Source: Peribacillus frigoritolerans
GTDB lineage: Bacteria; Bacillota; Bacilli; Bacillales; DSM-1321
Direction of reading: 5' to 3'
DNA length: 64,000 nt
NCBI RefSeq assembly: GCF_030676415.1
Contig: NZ_JAUUTW010000010.1
Coordinates: forward strand, 62,001-126,000
The translations under genes were made by a program, and so were the position numbers. The notes under the pieces are model-generated. The model had not been told where the DNA came from and made no database searches. It worked only from the letters and a program-made list of their open reading frames with translations. Within the stretch, counting starts at the first letter, position 1; every line of letters begins with the position of its first letter. This document shows, piece after piece, positions 43,514-52,644 of the stretch.

Positions 43514-43842
43514 TTTTGTATTTCTTTCACCCATGAGGCAAAGATATTGTAACTAGCATAGGGAAATAATTTTTCGTTAACCCTTAGAGATGGGGCTCTA
43601 TATAGGTCATTAAAATTAAGGGGTTAAATGATGGGTTAATAAAAATGAATACACAAAACGACCTATGAATTCACCCTAATCCTTACAAAATTTTCTTGGT
43701 TCATGATAAATGGTTTATAGTAGCAGGTTCATTCTAGATATTTAATCTAATTGAAAAATCGGCATTTTCCTGATACACCCAATAGCAGAAGGGTTATAGT
43801 TATCAAAAACTTGCTAAATATGTAAATCGAAAAGGAGAAATA
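43514..43842. other. Intergenic, no gene
   Basis: About 330 bp, AT-rich, no ORF with a start signal. Confidence 0.5.
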
Positions 43843-44343
43843 ATGAAAAACAAAATTCAAAAAATCACAACCAACTTGTGGTTCGATACACAAGCTGAAG
43901 AGTCGGCGAAGTTCTACACTTCCATCTTCAAAAATTCTAAGATAGGAAGGATTACTCGGTATGGAAATGAAGGAAATCAAATCCACGGGATGCCAGAGGG
44001 ATCAGTAATGACCGTGGAATTTGAACTGGAAGGACAAGCATTCGTAGCATTAAATGGCGGTCCGCAATATAAATTTACCGAGGCAATATCATTTATCATC
44101 AATTGCGAGGATCAAGAAGATGTGGATTATTATTGGGAAAAACTCTCCAAAGGCGGAGACGAAAAGGCGCAAGTTTGCGGTTGGCTGAAAGATCGATTTG
44201 GTGTGTCATGGCAAATAGTCCCTGCTAATCTAACCGAGATGGTAAACGACTCCAATCCTGAAAAATCGGAAAGAGTTATGAAAGCGCTGCTCCAAATGAA
44301 GAAAATCGACATTAAAACTTTAAAGCAGGCGTATATAGGGTAG
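43843..44343 (+). CDS. VOC family protein (3-demethylubiquinone-9 methyltransferase-like)
   Basis: 166 aa: KITTNLWFDTQAEESAKFYT then SIFKNSKI, FVALNGGPQYKFTEAISF and GWLKDRFGVSWQIVPANL are hallmarks of the PhnB/YdhR-like VOC branch often misnamed as a ubiquinone methyltransferase. A C-terminal tail after residue 140 (ERVMKALLQMKKIDIKTLKQ) is typical of the branch. AAAGGAG is 7 bases upstream. Third VOC gene within 3 kb. Confidence 0.85.
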   Translation: MKNKIQKITTNLWFDTQAEESAKFYTSIFKNSKIGRITRYGNEGNQIHGMPEGSVMTVEFELEGQAFVALNGGPQYKFTEAISFIINCEDQEDVDYYWEKLSKGGDEKAQVCGWLKDRFGVSWQIVPANLTEMVNDSNPEKSERVMKALLQMKKIDIKTLKQAYIG

Positions 44344-44489
44344 GTTCCAAGAAACAATTATCTTGTAAGTTGTGTTTATTCCAGAGAAGTGTACGATTTT
44401 GAAGTAACCTAAAGCTTAGTTACTCGGTACTGCAGGTGTGAAATTAGGTTTTGATATTTACATTTCCTTAAAGTTGTAAGTCCGCATTT

Positions 44490-46100
44490 TCCTGGCGATA
44501 CCCCATCGCCATCAAGCTAAGCACGCAAGAGATAATATAAAAGTGTGTGCTATGGTAACACTAAAAATACGCATGACAAAAAAAACCATCGGTTTTTCAA
44601 AAAAATATTAGGCAGCTTTAAGTTTTTGTGACGTACAATCATACACCATACCTAAGATATCAAAGACCGTTTTATAACGATGACATTTCCGTCCGTTTTT
44701 CTCCAAAAGGTGAAACAGACGTAGAAAAATTTTTGATAATTCTTTGGCGTCCTTTTGTAATCCTTGATAAAACAATAAATAATAGTCTTTTATCATATAG
44801 ATGGCTTTATATTCACTTAACTCCTTCTTTTTCTTATCTAAAAGTAACTGACGCATTCTAAACATCGTAGATGAACAGAGTAAAATGCTAATAAGTTGCC
44901 CATACAAGTGACACTCTAAGCGTTCCCTCTTAATCTCTTTGCACTTGTCAATTTGAAAGAAAGATTTCCATGTCTTAAATAGAATTTCAATCTGCCAACG
45001 TAACGAATACAGTTCATGAATATGTTCCGTTGGAACGTCTTCTAAAGAAAGATTTGTAATATATACGTTCATTCCACTTAATCGTTTGCTTCAGTCTTTA
45101 TAGGTAATGCCCTTCTTCTTTTCTTTTTTTGCTTGTTCTTTCAATCTTTCTCTGTTTGTACCTCAGTTAATCGATGAATAATCACTCGGGCGGGTAGTTT
45201 TTGATACAGCCCAATGTATGCTTCTGAAATTTCAAGTGTTTGACCAGGTCGTAATTATTCATAAGCTCTTCCGTGTCTAACTGAATAAAGAGAGTACCTT
45301 TCTTCACAGTCCCATTCCGAAAAAACTCTGGTTCATCATTCTTACGATATATACGAGAATTCAACTTCAAACGTGTAAGTTGTGTAAGTCGAAATACCCT
45401 AAATCCCTTATGTATAAGTCTTCGGTTGAATGGTTAGTAGACTTGTGGAACCGAAGGTTTTATCATTTTCTCTCCCTTCTCCTACATAAATGTGGAGGAA
45501 CTTCCCACTCAATAAGTCATATTCAAGTTGGATTTTAACACCTGCGGTATGGCTACTTCCGCCAGAACCTTGATAATGTGAAGCAAACTTATCTGGAAGT
45601 TGAAATGTTGTAGAATCTAGGATCCGATACGTTTAAAAGTCGTGGAGTATGGATGAAGTATTTCTTGTGTTGAATGAATTCTTTGCGTTAGAAGATTAGC
45701 TAAAACTTGTAGAAGAAACTGTACGGCTGAACCACTAAATCGTTGATTAAGCCCTTCAGGGCTCATGAGGACACCTGTAGATGCTTCGAGACGGCTACAC
45801 AATTGTGTGAGTGGTGTACTCGCGACCTGTTGACTAAGCCATACACATAAAGCAATTAATTCTTGTGCTTGATATTAACTTGTACGTTGAACAAAACCAA
45901 CTTCTTTAGCTAATTGTTGTAGAGAAGATGGAGATAAGTAGTTTTGAAGTTCTTGAGAAAAGAGATTCATTTCGTTTGAAACAGAAAAACTCATAGAAAT
46001 CGCCATCCTTCCTGTATTTTTCCACAAAAAAAATAGCGTTTTTTTCGTTATGATGATACAAATTCACCTTAGCTTGATGGGCATGTGGAGATACCCCTAT
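44490..46100 (-). mobile_element. Degenerate IS4-family insertion sequence
   Basis: About 1.6 kb bounded by related inverted sequences: CCATCAAGCTAAG at 44509-44521 and its complement at 46068-46080, each preceded outward by a GATACCCC / GTATCTCC-like stretch. The single transposase gene is broken. Exact outer ends and target duplication cannot be fixed by eye. Confidence 0.75.
44608..46006 (-). pseudogene. IS4-family transposase, multiply disrupted
   Basis: Readable from MAISMSFSVSNEMNLFSQEL at 46006. A TAA replaces one codon after GFVQRTS, then the frame continues as LIALCVWLSQQ to FKRIGS, followed by a TAG and a frameshift into LDSTTFQLP with the first catalytic Asp. More shifts occur before the 45370-45182 part, and the last segment (45072-44608) keeps [15 protein letters not shown], the Y-R-E-K signature of IS4 transposases. 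At least two stops and several frameshifts: inactive. Confidence 0.88.
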
Positions 46101-46172
46101 TAGAAAAGAAAGAATTTCTAAAGTATAATGGTATAGATGATAGAGATTGTTTTTAAGGGAGAAATATAAACG

Positions 46173-46724
46173 ATGGACAATATATTTACACCAGCATATC
46201 AACGTGGCGATGAAATAATAGAAAGAAAAATCCGCTATGACTCCTTAGTTGTAGAACATAACTGTTTGCTGTTAAACGCAAACAATCAACATGTCGTCCT
46301 TTTTCATGAAATCACGGATTCCTTCACGATGAAAGCGGGTCCCACCAAATTAACCATTCCTATAGGCAGTTATACGATTGCTTATTATTGGAAAGACCGT
46401 CCTTATAATTTATACATTTGGAGAGATAACGAAGGGAATTATTTAGGATCCTATTTTAATATTGTAAGAAATACATATATGGAGGATACGTTGGTATCCT
46501 TTGAGGATTTGATCATTGATATCTTAGTGCCTCCGGGTGGGTCACATTTTATTTTAGACGAGGAAGAGTTACCTGTGCCATTAGAGCAATTTGAGGATGG
46601 TTATGTTAAACAAGCCCTGAACTCTTTACTTAATTCCAATGAGATTCTTCTTTCACAAATCATTTCAGAATCCGAGAAACTCTATAAACATAAAGACCTC
46701 CTTCCATGGTTAAACAACAAATGA
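46173..46724 (+). CDS. DUF402 domain protein
   Basis: 183 aa. IRYDSLVVEHNCLLLNANNQ, YYWKDRPYNLYIWRDNEGN and the conserved DLIIDILVPPGGSHFILDEE then ELPVPLE segment define the DUF402/FomD-like beta-barrel family; the acidic DEEEL motif is where relatives bind a metal near a nucleotide phosphate, so a nucleoside-phosphatase-like role is possible. It begins 73 bp past the IS end. Start ATG 46173, with AAGGGAG farther than usual. Confidence 0.75.
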   Translation: MDNIFTPAYQRGDEIIERKIRYDSLVVEHNCLLLNANNQHVVLFHEITDSFTMKAGPTKLTIPIGSYTIAYYWKDRPYNLYIWRDNEGNYLGSYFNIVRNTYMEDTLVSFEDLIIDILVPPGGSHFILDEEELPVPLEQFEDGYVKQALNSLLNSNEILLSQIISESEKLYKHKDLLPWLNNK

Positions 46725-46779
46725 CACTGGTTTTGATTCTTTGAACTCCACAACAGCGAAACCATACCATGAACAAAAA

Positions 46780-46799
46780 GCCTACTTCATTCAGTAGGC
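46780..46799 (-). terminator. Terminator of the lysozyme-like gene
   Basis: GCCTACT / AGTAGGC stem with TTTTTG on the minus strand. Confidence 0.7.
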
Positions 46800-46812
46800 C
46801 AGTCGTTCTCCC

Positions 46813-47460
46813 TCATTCACCATCAGCTTGAGCCGATATACTGTCGGCAAGCTCTCCAATGTTCTTAGATACCTTCGCACTGTATGTGTAGTCACCGTAG
46901 CAATATGGATATCGAAAATTACCTTTGTCCCCGCCGCAATCATAGAGCGTGGGGTTTTTTTCGACCTGCAGCATGGAGAATTTCTTCGCAAGCTCTTCAT
47001 TATGCTTGCCCCCTTCATTCGCAACGAAATCAATATAACCAATTCCCATGTTATAGGCTTGAATGATCGTGGCAAAATCCACGCCCCTTTCATTGCCATA
47101 TTCATTGATCCTCTTAAAATGTTTCACCCCATACTTAATGCTTTCCGTTGGATCTGTGATTGTATTTGGATCAAGACCCGCTGACTCAGATGCCTGCATT
47201 GGGTCACCGCCCCGTCCTCGGCTTTCCTGCTGCATCAAAGCAATCAATGTCGAAGTATGCTCCTCAAGTCCGTATTTAGCCAACTCGGCTCGTAGAAGTG
47301 AACTATACTTTTTTACGTTCGCAAAAGAATCAAGCGTATTTACTGATGTGGAAACATTTTCGGAATAGGGGGTTTTCATGATCTCCTTTATGAGCAAAAA
47401 TGAAAAAATCAGGATAAAAATGACAAAAACATTCTTTGATTTCTTACGTTTCTTCTTCAC
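46813..47460 (-). CDS. Secreted lysozyme-like muramidase (CwlT N-terminal type)
   Basis: 215 aa: a basic start and one membrane/signal segment (VFVIFILIFSFLLI), then a lysozyme_like domain with the catalytic glutamate in LIALMQQESRGRGGDPMQAS, SIKYGVKHFKR, and IIQAYNMGIGYIDFV. It matches the muramidase half of the bifunctional CwlT/YddH-type hydrolases without the NlpC/P60 half. In CwlT the enzyme serves conjugation; here it is free-standing and no ICE genes are seen. GTG start with GGAGAGAG. Confidence 0.82.
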   Translation of the reverse strand: MKKKRKKSKNVFVIFILIFSFLLIKEIMKTPYSENVSTSVNTLDSFANVKKYSSLLRAELAKYGLEEHTSTLIALMQQESRGRGGDPMQASESAGLDPNTITDPTESIKYGVKHFKRINEYGNERGVDFATIIQAYNMGIGYIDFVANEGGKHNEELAKKFSMLQVEKNPTLYDCGGDKGNFRYPYCYGDYTYSAKVSKNIGELADSISAQADGE

Positions 47461-47694
47461 ATTCTCTCTCCGTTATCTCTAAGTTATATATTTATATATT
47501 TATATCTTAACAAATAGTAAGAGTAATAACTATTTAGAAAACCAATTAATAGTTCAATAAAATGAGATATTACTTAATGAAATTAGTAAGCAATCTTCAA
47601 TTTCTGACCTTAGTGTCAAACCCTAATGCACCTAAGCTCACCCACGTATATTTATCCGGACAATGAGACACCCTATTGGTTGGAGGTGATATGT

Positions 47695-47850
47695 ATGGAT
47701 AAGAAGATTGATAAAGAAGAAATCCTTGATGATAAAAAGAAAAAATATAGAAACGAGTTTGGGGCAGATCCTGATGAACAGGAAATGAATGGTCTGTATG
47801 GTATGTTGGAAACTGAATATGAAGATAAGCTTCACGATAAAGAAAAGTGA
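47695..47850 (+). CDS. Small acidic hypothetical protein (51 aa)
   Basis: Start ATG 47695 with GGAGGTGAT 4-8 bases upstream. The product is almost all charged residues (KKIDKEEILDDKKKKYRNEF ... GMLETEYEDKLHDKEK), probably helical. A terminator follows within 26 bp. Function unknown. Confidence 0.6.
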   Translation: MDKKIDKEEILDDKKKKYRNEFGADPDEQEMNGLYGMLETEYEDKLHDKEK

Positions 47851-47873
47851 CGATTGGTTTCTTGAATATCTGT

Positions 47874-47896
47874 TAAGCGCCTTTATGGCGTTTTTT
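47874..47896 (+). terminator. Terminator after the small acidic gene
   Basis: AGCGCC-TTTAT-GGCGTT with TTTTT tail. Confidence 0.7.
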
Positions 47897-48052
47897 ATTA
47901 GTTCATCTGTTATGAGCTTATTGATCCTATTCTAATGTTCGTATATAGTTTCATATGAACTGATTTTTAAATATGCAAAAAAACGAAAACCCAGAAAGTC
48001 TTCGTTTTTTCCGTGAATACGTTTGGTCATTAACTATAAAGGAAACCAATAA

Positions 48053-48084
48053 AAAGGGAGTGACCTAATACTGTCACTCCCTTT
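48053..48084 (-). terminator. Terminator of the SDR operon
   Basis: AAAGGGAGTGAC / GTCACTCCCTTT perfect stem, 7 bp past the stop of the last SDR gene, TTTTT on the minus strand. Confidence 0.85.
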
Positions 48085-48090
48085 GCTCAA

Positions 48091-48876
48091 TTAGTATTGT
48101 GAAGATTGTCCGCCATCAATCGGAATGACTACCCCATTGATGAACTCTGATTCCCCTGATAATAGGAAGGCTACTAAACGGCCGACTTCTTCAGGTTTAC
48201 CGAAGCGTTTCTTAGGATTCACACTGACGAAATCCGCCATTGCTTCTTCCCAATTCTCTCCGCCTATTTGCCTGAATGAACCTTCTACCATCGCTGTTAA
48301 GATTACTCCTGGTGCAATGGCATTTATGCTGATTCCATATTGACCATATTCTATGGCAGCTGTTTTTGTTAAGCCTGCTACAGCATGTTTACTTGCAACG
48401 TACGCACTTTGGTTAAGCACAGCACGAATTCCACCTACAGAAGCCACGTTCACCACTGCCCCTGATCCTTGTTCTTTCATGATCGGCAGAATGTATTTCA
48501 TCCCATAGAATACCCCATTGATATTGATGTCCGTTACTTTGTTGAAAACGTTGCTATCGTATTCTGCCATAGGCGCCTGTTTACCTTCGATACCCGCATT
48601 ATTATAAAATCCATCGACTCTACCATATTTGCTGACTGTTTGGTCTACATAGTTCTTTACTGCTTCTTCATCCGATACATCTGCGGTGACCAGAAGCACG
48701 TCCGAATTTGGTGCAATTTCTAAGATTAATTTTTTTGTCACTTCCAAAGATGCTTCGTTTAAATCAACTAATGAAAGTTTAGCCCCTTCTTTAGCCATTT
48801 CCAATGCGGCAGCTTGTCCTAAACCTGATCCTGCCCCAGTAATGATTACAACTTTGCCATCGAATCGTTTGCTCAT
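48091..48876 (-). CDS. SDR family oxidoreductase, third of a tandem
   Basis: 261-aa classical SDR: TGAGSGLG cofactor loop (13-20), NNAGIEG, catalytic serine in NVASVGG and the Tyr/Lys pair YVASKHA, ending FINGVVIPIDGG. The Asp/Leu after the second strand (SLVDLNE) favours NAD(H). It shares about the same layout as the two SDRs upstream, all on one strand with gaps of 34 and 52 bp, headed by a GntR gene. Substrate unknown. Confidence 0.88.
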   Translation of the reverse strand: MSKRFDGKVVIITGAGSGLGQAAALEMAKEGAKLSLVDLNEASLEVTKKLILEIAPNSDVLLVTADVSDEEAVKNYVDQTVSKYGRVDGFYNNAGIEGKQAPMAEYDSNVFNKVTDININGVFYGMKYILPIMKEQGSGAVVNVASVGGIRAVLNQSAYVASKHAVAGLTKTAAIEYGQYGISINAIAPGVILTAMVEGSFRQIGGENWEEAMADFVSVNPKKRFGKPEEVGRLVAFLLSGESEFINGVVIPIDGGQSSQY

Positions 48877-48928
48877 ATGTCAAAACTCCCTTTTTAAGTT
48901 ATCTCGAAAATCTATTTGATTATACCGA

Positions 48929-49681
48929 TTACCCCTTAAAGCTTAAGAATCCATCATCAACAGGAATGACTTGTCCATTAATGGCATCCGCTTTTTCAGA
49001 GAACAAGAACGTTACAACTTCAGCAACTTTTTCTGGCTGAATCAATTTTTTCCTCATATGAAGTTGTGCCAAACTGTCCAGGAACTCTTGATCTTCACCA
49101 ATGATCGGTGTTTCGATAAAACCTGGTGCCACACCGACAACACGAATCCCATATTGCGCTAGTTCAATTGCTCCAGATTTAGTCATGGCGATGACTGCAG
49201 CTTTAGCAGCATGGTAATTAAAGCTGCCAATTGAAACCATCGTCCCATATATTGAGGCTGTATTAACGATCGTTGCGCCTGAAACACCAAGCTCCACCAT
49301 CTTCCTTGCTGCATAATACATGCCATAATAAACACCGTGTTGGTCAACATCAACTACTCTGTGGTAAGACTCTGGGTCCATCTCTAAAAATGGTTTTACT
49401 AGTCCAATTCCAGCGTTGTTGAAAATGCCATTGATGGTGCCATGATTGGCAATTGCAGCTTCGACCATCGCTTCCACTTCTTCCGCTTTAGCTACATCCA
49501 CTTTCACAAAAGAAGACGTGCCCCCCTTTTGTTGAATAGATTCAGCCGTTTCTTTAGCGGCAACATCATTATAATCAGCCGCTACGACAATAGCTCCCTG
49601 TTCAGCTAATTTATATGCCGTTTCCTTTCCAATTCCGCTGCCTGCCCCTGTAATTATTATGACCTTTCCTTTTAAACTCAT
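48929..49681 (-). CDS. SDR family oxidoreductase, second of a tandem
   Basis: 250-aa classical SDR: TGAGSGIG (12-19), NNAGIGL, serine in NTASIYGTM, YHAAKAA (the tyrosine is preceded by N instead of S/A, still Y-x3-K), ending INGQVIPVDDG. GGGGG site before ATG. Its pairing with two other SDRs hints at successive oxidation of hydroxyl groups on one compound, but no dehydratase or transporter is present. Confidence 0.88.
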   Translation of the reverse strand: MSLKGKVIIITGAGSGIGKETAYKLAEQGAIVVAADYNDVAAKETAESIQQKGGTSSFVKVDVAKAEEVEAMVEAAIANHGTINGIFNNAGIGLVKPFLEMDPESYHRVVDVDQHGVYYGMYYAARKMVELGVSGATIVNTASIYGTMVSIGSFNYHAAKAAVIAMTKSGAIELAQYGIRVVGVAPGFIETPIIGEDQEFLDSLAQLHMRKKLIQPEKVAEVVTFLFSEKADAINGQVIPVDDGFLSFKG

Positions 49682-49715
49682 ATATTCGTCCCCCTATAAC
49701 AAAGTTTGTTGCTTA

Positions 49716-50504
49716 TCAGATTAAAATGGCCCCGCCGTCGATTACAAGTTCTTGCCCCGTAATGTGGCTGGAAAGATCGGATACTAAGTACATCATTAGA
49801 TTTGCAATTTCCTGCGGCTCAGCATACCGGCCATCCGGAGTCGTTGCTTCCAACTGTTTTCTAGCCGTTTCAGCTGCTGCGGAATCACCTTGGCCAAATC
49901 CGCTTTCAATCGACCGCATCATGGCCGTGTTGACGACACCTGGGCAGACGGCATTCACCCGTACACCATGCGGAGCAACTTCGACACCAGCTGTTTTCGT
50001 GATTCCAAGAACCGCATGTTTACTTGCGCCATACGCCACCATGTTTGGCGTTGCCAGTAAACCAGCTCCAGAAGCTGTATTCACGACTGCCCCGCTTTTT
50101 TGTTCAATCATATGGGGCAATACATGTTTCAAGCCCAAGAAAATGCCGCGTACATTTATTGACATTAACTGATCGAAAACCTCAGTAGGATAATCGACAA
50201 GCGGCATTATTTTGCCTTCCCACCCTGCATTATTCAGGAAAATATCTATTTTCCCATAAGAATCTATCGTTTTTTGAACATAAGTTTTTATATCGTCTTC
50301 CTTAGTAACATCGGCTTTAACGAATTTCGCTTCGCCGCCTTTTTCTTTGATTGCATTTACCGTTAACATGCCGGCTTCTTCGGAAAGGTCTACAACAACC
50401 ACTTTGGCTCCATTTTCTGAAAGTGTAATAGACGCTGCCCGGCCGATACCCCCGCCGCCACCGGTAACAATTGCTACTTTTTCTGTAAAATCAAATGCTT
50501 GCAT
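49716..50504 (-). CDS. SDR family oxidoreductase, first of a tandem
   Basis: 262-aa classical SDR: TGGGGGIG (14-21), NNAGWEG, serine in NTASGAGLL, YGASKHA, ending ITGQELVIDGG. RBS AGGGAG. It lies immediately after the promoter/operator at 50564-50596, so it is the first gene of its transcript. VVVDLSE after the second strand suggests NAD(H). Called glucose dehydrogenase-like in many genomes, without proof of substrate. Confidence 0.88.
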   Translation of the reverse strand: MQAFDFTEKVAIVTGGGGGIGRAASITLSENGAKVVVVDLSEEAGMLTVNAIKEKGGEAKFVKADVTKEDDIKTYVQKTIDSYGKIDIFLNNAGWEGKIMPLVDYPTEVFDQLMSINVRGIFLGLKHVLPHMIEQKSGAVVNTASGAGLLATPNMVAYGASKHAVLGITKTAGVEVAPHGVRVNAVCPGVVNTAMMRSIESGFGQGDSAAAETARKQLEATTPDGRYAEPQEIANLMMYLVSDLSSHITGQELVIDGGAILI

Positions 50505-50563
50505 AATATTCTCCCTTTCTCCCTATGATCTTGGTGAAAATATTCTTTCTTGAATACGGTTAC

Positions 50564-50592
50564 ATCATAGCATTATTTTTGTCGATTGTCGA
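50564..50592 (-). promoter_or_regulatory. Promoter of the three-SDR operon
   Basis: On the minus strand TCGACA (50592-50587), 17 bp, TATGAT (50569-50564). It lies between the GntR gene and the first SDR. Confidence 0.6.
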
Positions 50593-50596
50593 CAAT
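50585..50596. promoter_or_regulatory. GntR (FCD) operator over the SDR promoter
   Basis: Perfect 12-bp palindrome ATTGTCGACAAT overlapping the -35 box; a further TTGTCGA half-site adjoins it (50579-50585). TTGTNNACAA palindromes are typical of FCD-type GntR regulators. Confidence 0.7.
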
Positions 50597-50617
50597 TTAG
50601 TTTTAGAGTCAAAGACT

Positions 50618-51268
50618 CTACATCACTCCACGATTCAAGGCTTCATGAATTTCACTTTTTGCTTTAATGAAATCGTCTTCGAGAATGGCCTCAATGGACA
50701 TTTTTAAACTAAAATGGAAATTTTCCATTGTTTCAATACTCCATTGACTTTGGGCAAAAACCATGAGGATATGACTGGCCTCTTCAAAAAATCTTGATAA
50801 AGCCTTGTTTTTAGCGATTGAAAAAATATATCGAAATATCTGTGTTGCCCTTTTTTGATACTCGATTACATTACTTTTTTCACACGCATCGGTTGCACTT
50901 TCCAAATGCTTTCGTAATGATTGCTTATTTTCTTCGTGCCAATGCCCTTGGGAAAATTCAATCCCCATTTGGATCAGCCCAATCGTAACATCATTATACT
51001 CAACGATTTCCTTTTGTGAAAATGGCTTGACGATCGTTCCCCTCCTCGGTATTCTCTCAACAATACCGTCAACCTGTAATAGATAAAGGGCTTCGCGTAC
51101 TGGTGCACGGCTCGTATTCAATTCTTTGGAAATGTCTTCTTCTACGATTTTCTCTCCAGCTTCTATTTCACCTTCAATGATTTTTTTTAAAATGTGTTTA
51201 GCGATTTGTTGTGGTAACGATTCTCCAAAATAAATGCCATCTGTCAAATTGGAAGTATTTCCAAACAT
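50618..51268 (-). CDS. GntR family regulator with FCD domain
   Basis: 216 aa: winged helix with EIEAGEKIVEEDISKELNTS and RAPVREALYLLQVDGIVERI followed by the wing RRGTIVKPF, then a helical FCD effector domain (YNDVTIGLIQMGIEF onward). GGAGTG site. It is the first gene in the cluster with three SDRs; the palindrome at its 3' side overlaps their promoter. The effector is likely a carboxylate or sugar acid (family knowledge). Confidence 0.88.
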   Translation of the reverse strand: MFGNTSNLTDGIYFGESLPQQIAKHILKKIIEGEIEAGEKIVEEDISKELNTSRAPVREALYLLQVDGIVERIPRRGTIVKPFSQKEIVEYNDVTIGLIQMGIEFSQGHWHEENKQSLRKHLESATDACEKSNVIEYQKRATQIFRYIFSIAKNKALSRFFEEASHILMVFAQSQWSIETMENFHFSLKMSIEAILEDDFIKAKSEIHEALNRGVM

Positions 51269-51473
51269 CTTTCAGCACTCCTATACTTCTATAATTAATT
51301 TTAGTTCTTTTAGTATAACATAAGGATAGGAATTAACTTCCTTTATAAATAACATCCCTTAATGGTAACCAACCAAGAAAAACGTATTAACGATATGGAA
51401 AAAGCTTAAAAGACTTAATGACAGATCGCTTCTTCGAAAAAGTTATACATATCCTACTGATTTGGAGTTAAAA

Positions 51474-51499
51474 GAGCCCATTTTATAGAAAGGGCCCGA
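51474..51499 (-). terminator. Terminator of the DUF2935 gene
   Basis: GAGCCC / GGGCCC-type stem with TTTTA on the minus strand, close to the stop codon. Confidence 0.5.
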
Positions 51500-51508
51500 T
51501 GTATACTT

Positions 51509-52306
51509 TTAATCCACTAGCCTAGGTTTCGTTGGATCGCAGTTTGGTTTTTCTGTGTTTGTCGATTCAGCGAGTTTCGTTAAATAATAACATTCCTCAC
51601 GCCACATATGATCTGCCATTAATGGCGAAAGCGTTCCAAGAGCCTGCGCATTGAGGTCAAGCTCCTCCAATTCAAGCAGAAAGTGCTGAAAGAATTTAAT
51701 TTCCAATTCAACATCCGCATTCATTTTTTCCAATGCTGGGAATGTTGACAGATTGGTTCGTAAAAATCCAGCCATTTCAACAGCTTTTAAATAAAAATCA
51801 TTAAAATGTTTTTTATATTGGTCACTTTTCTCTTTTAATCTTTTTTCAACTTCGTCCATATTGGATGATATTGCACCTGCATGCCCTGATGCATCTAACA
51901 GCCAAATCAAATGATGATGAAGTTCATGAAAAACCGGCGGCATTTGATTGGAATTGAAGTATTTCAATAACCTTAAATATTCTTCTAATTCGTTCACCAT
52001 ATGATTAATGAATGAAGGTGAAAGATGTATTTTAATTTTACCTACCAGATGCTCTTTTATAAGGCATAGCTTAAACTCCCGAAATCTTAATGTCTCTTCT
52101 TCAGCCATGGCAGTAAGTTGCGAAATCTCTTCCGAATTGGCTTTACCAAGGAGAGTATCAAAAACTTGAATGAATTCTGAGGCAATCTCAATGTTTTCCA
52201 CTTCAACCGGGGCTAAAGACTCAAAGATGAACCTGGAATGGTCTCCTAAGATTTGCAGCCAAAATCGATGCTCGAATCTTGCTGTTTTCTCCAATAACTC
52301 GTTCAT
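51509..52306 (-). CDS. DUF2935 domain protein (ferritin-like di-helical repeat)
   Basis: 265 aa, all-helical, with two similar halves. Each carries a HRFWLQILGDHSRF- or MWREECYYL-type helix and His/Glu residues spaced as in di-iron ferritin-like folds (FEHRFW, EEETLRFREF, ELHHHLIW, ADHMWREE). This pattern fits DUF2935, found in spore-formers. A metal site is likely but not shown. GGGGGAGAG before the ATG. Confidence 0.8.
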   Translation of the reverse strand: MNELLEKTARFEHRFWLQILGDHSRFIFESLAPVEVENIEIASEFIQVFDTLLGKANSEEISQLTAMAEEETLRFREFKLCLIKEHLVGKIKIHLSPSFINHMVNELEEYLRLLKYFNSNQMPPVFHELHHHLIWLLDASGHAGAISSNMDEVEKRLKEKSDQYKKHFNDFYLKAVEMAGFLRTNLSTFPALEKMNADVELEIKFFQHFLLELEELDLNAQALGTLSPLMADHMWREECYYLTKLAESTNTEKPNCDPTKPRLVD

Positions 52307-52400
52307 TTGCTCTCCCCCATAATTAAAAGTATAAGAAACGCACTTATAATTTGTATTCCTAAACCTACAACCTTATTAATATAAATTAATGGGAGACGTA

Positions 52401-52484
52401 ATGAAGCTTCAACTTGATCCATTACCCGCACGATTGTTCATGCACCAAGAAATTAATGTGTTCTTGGAGTCGATTTTTCCTTAA
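52401..52484 (+). CDS. Possible micro-ORF (27 aa)
   Basis: ATG with GGGAG 5 bases upstream; product MKLQLDPLPARLFMHQEINV then FLESIFP. The only start-bearing frame in the 340-bp gap before the FGE-like pseudogene. Weak. Confidence 0.2.
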   Translation: MKLQLDPLPARLFMHQEINVFLESIFP

Positions 52485-52644
52485 CCTGATTATTACGCTT
52501 CAAAATCCCGTCTCAAAAACGGTCGTTTTAGTACTAATTTAAATCTCTGGCAGTTTATCTAAAAAACAAACTTATATTAATGTTGATTTAAATGTCCTGC
52601 CAGTGGTGAAATTTTCAAATCACGATCGGTAGGAGGAAGGTAGA

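Noticed and set aside
41327-44343. Possible antibiotic-resistance role for the three VOC proteins and DinB
   Set aside because: VOC and DinB folds are too diverse to name a function; no resistance-specific motif seen.
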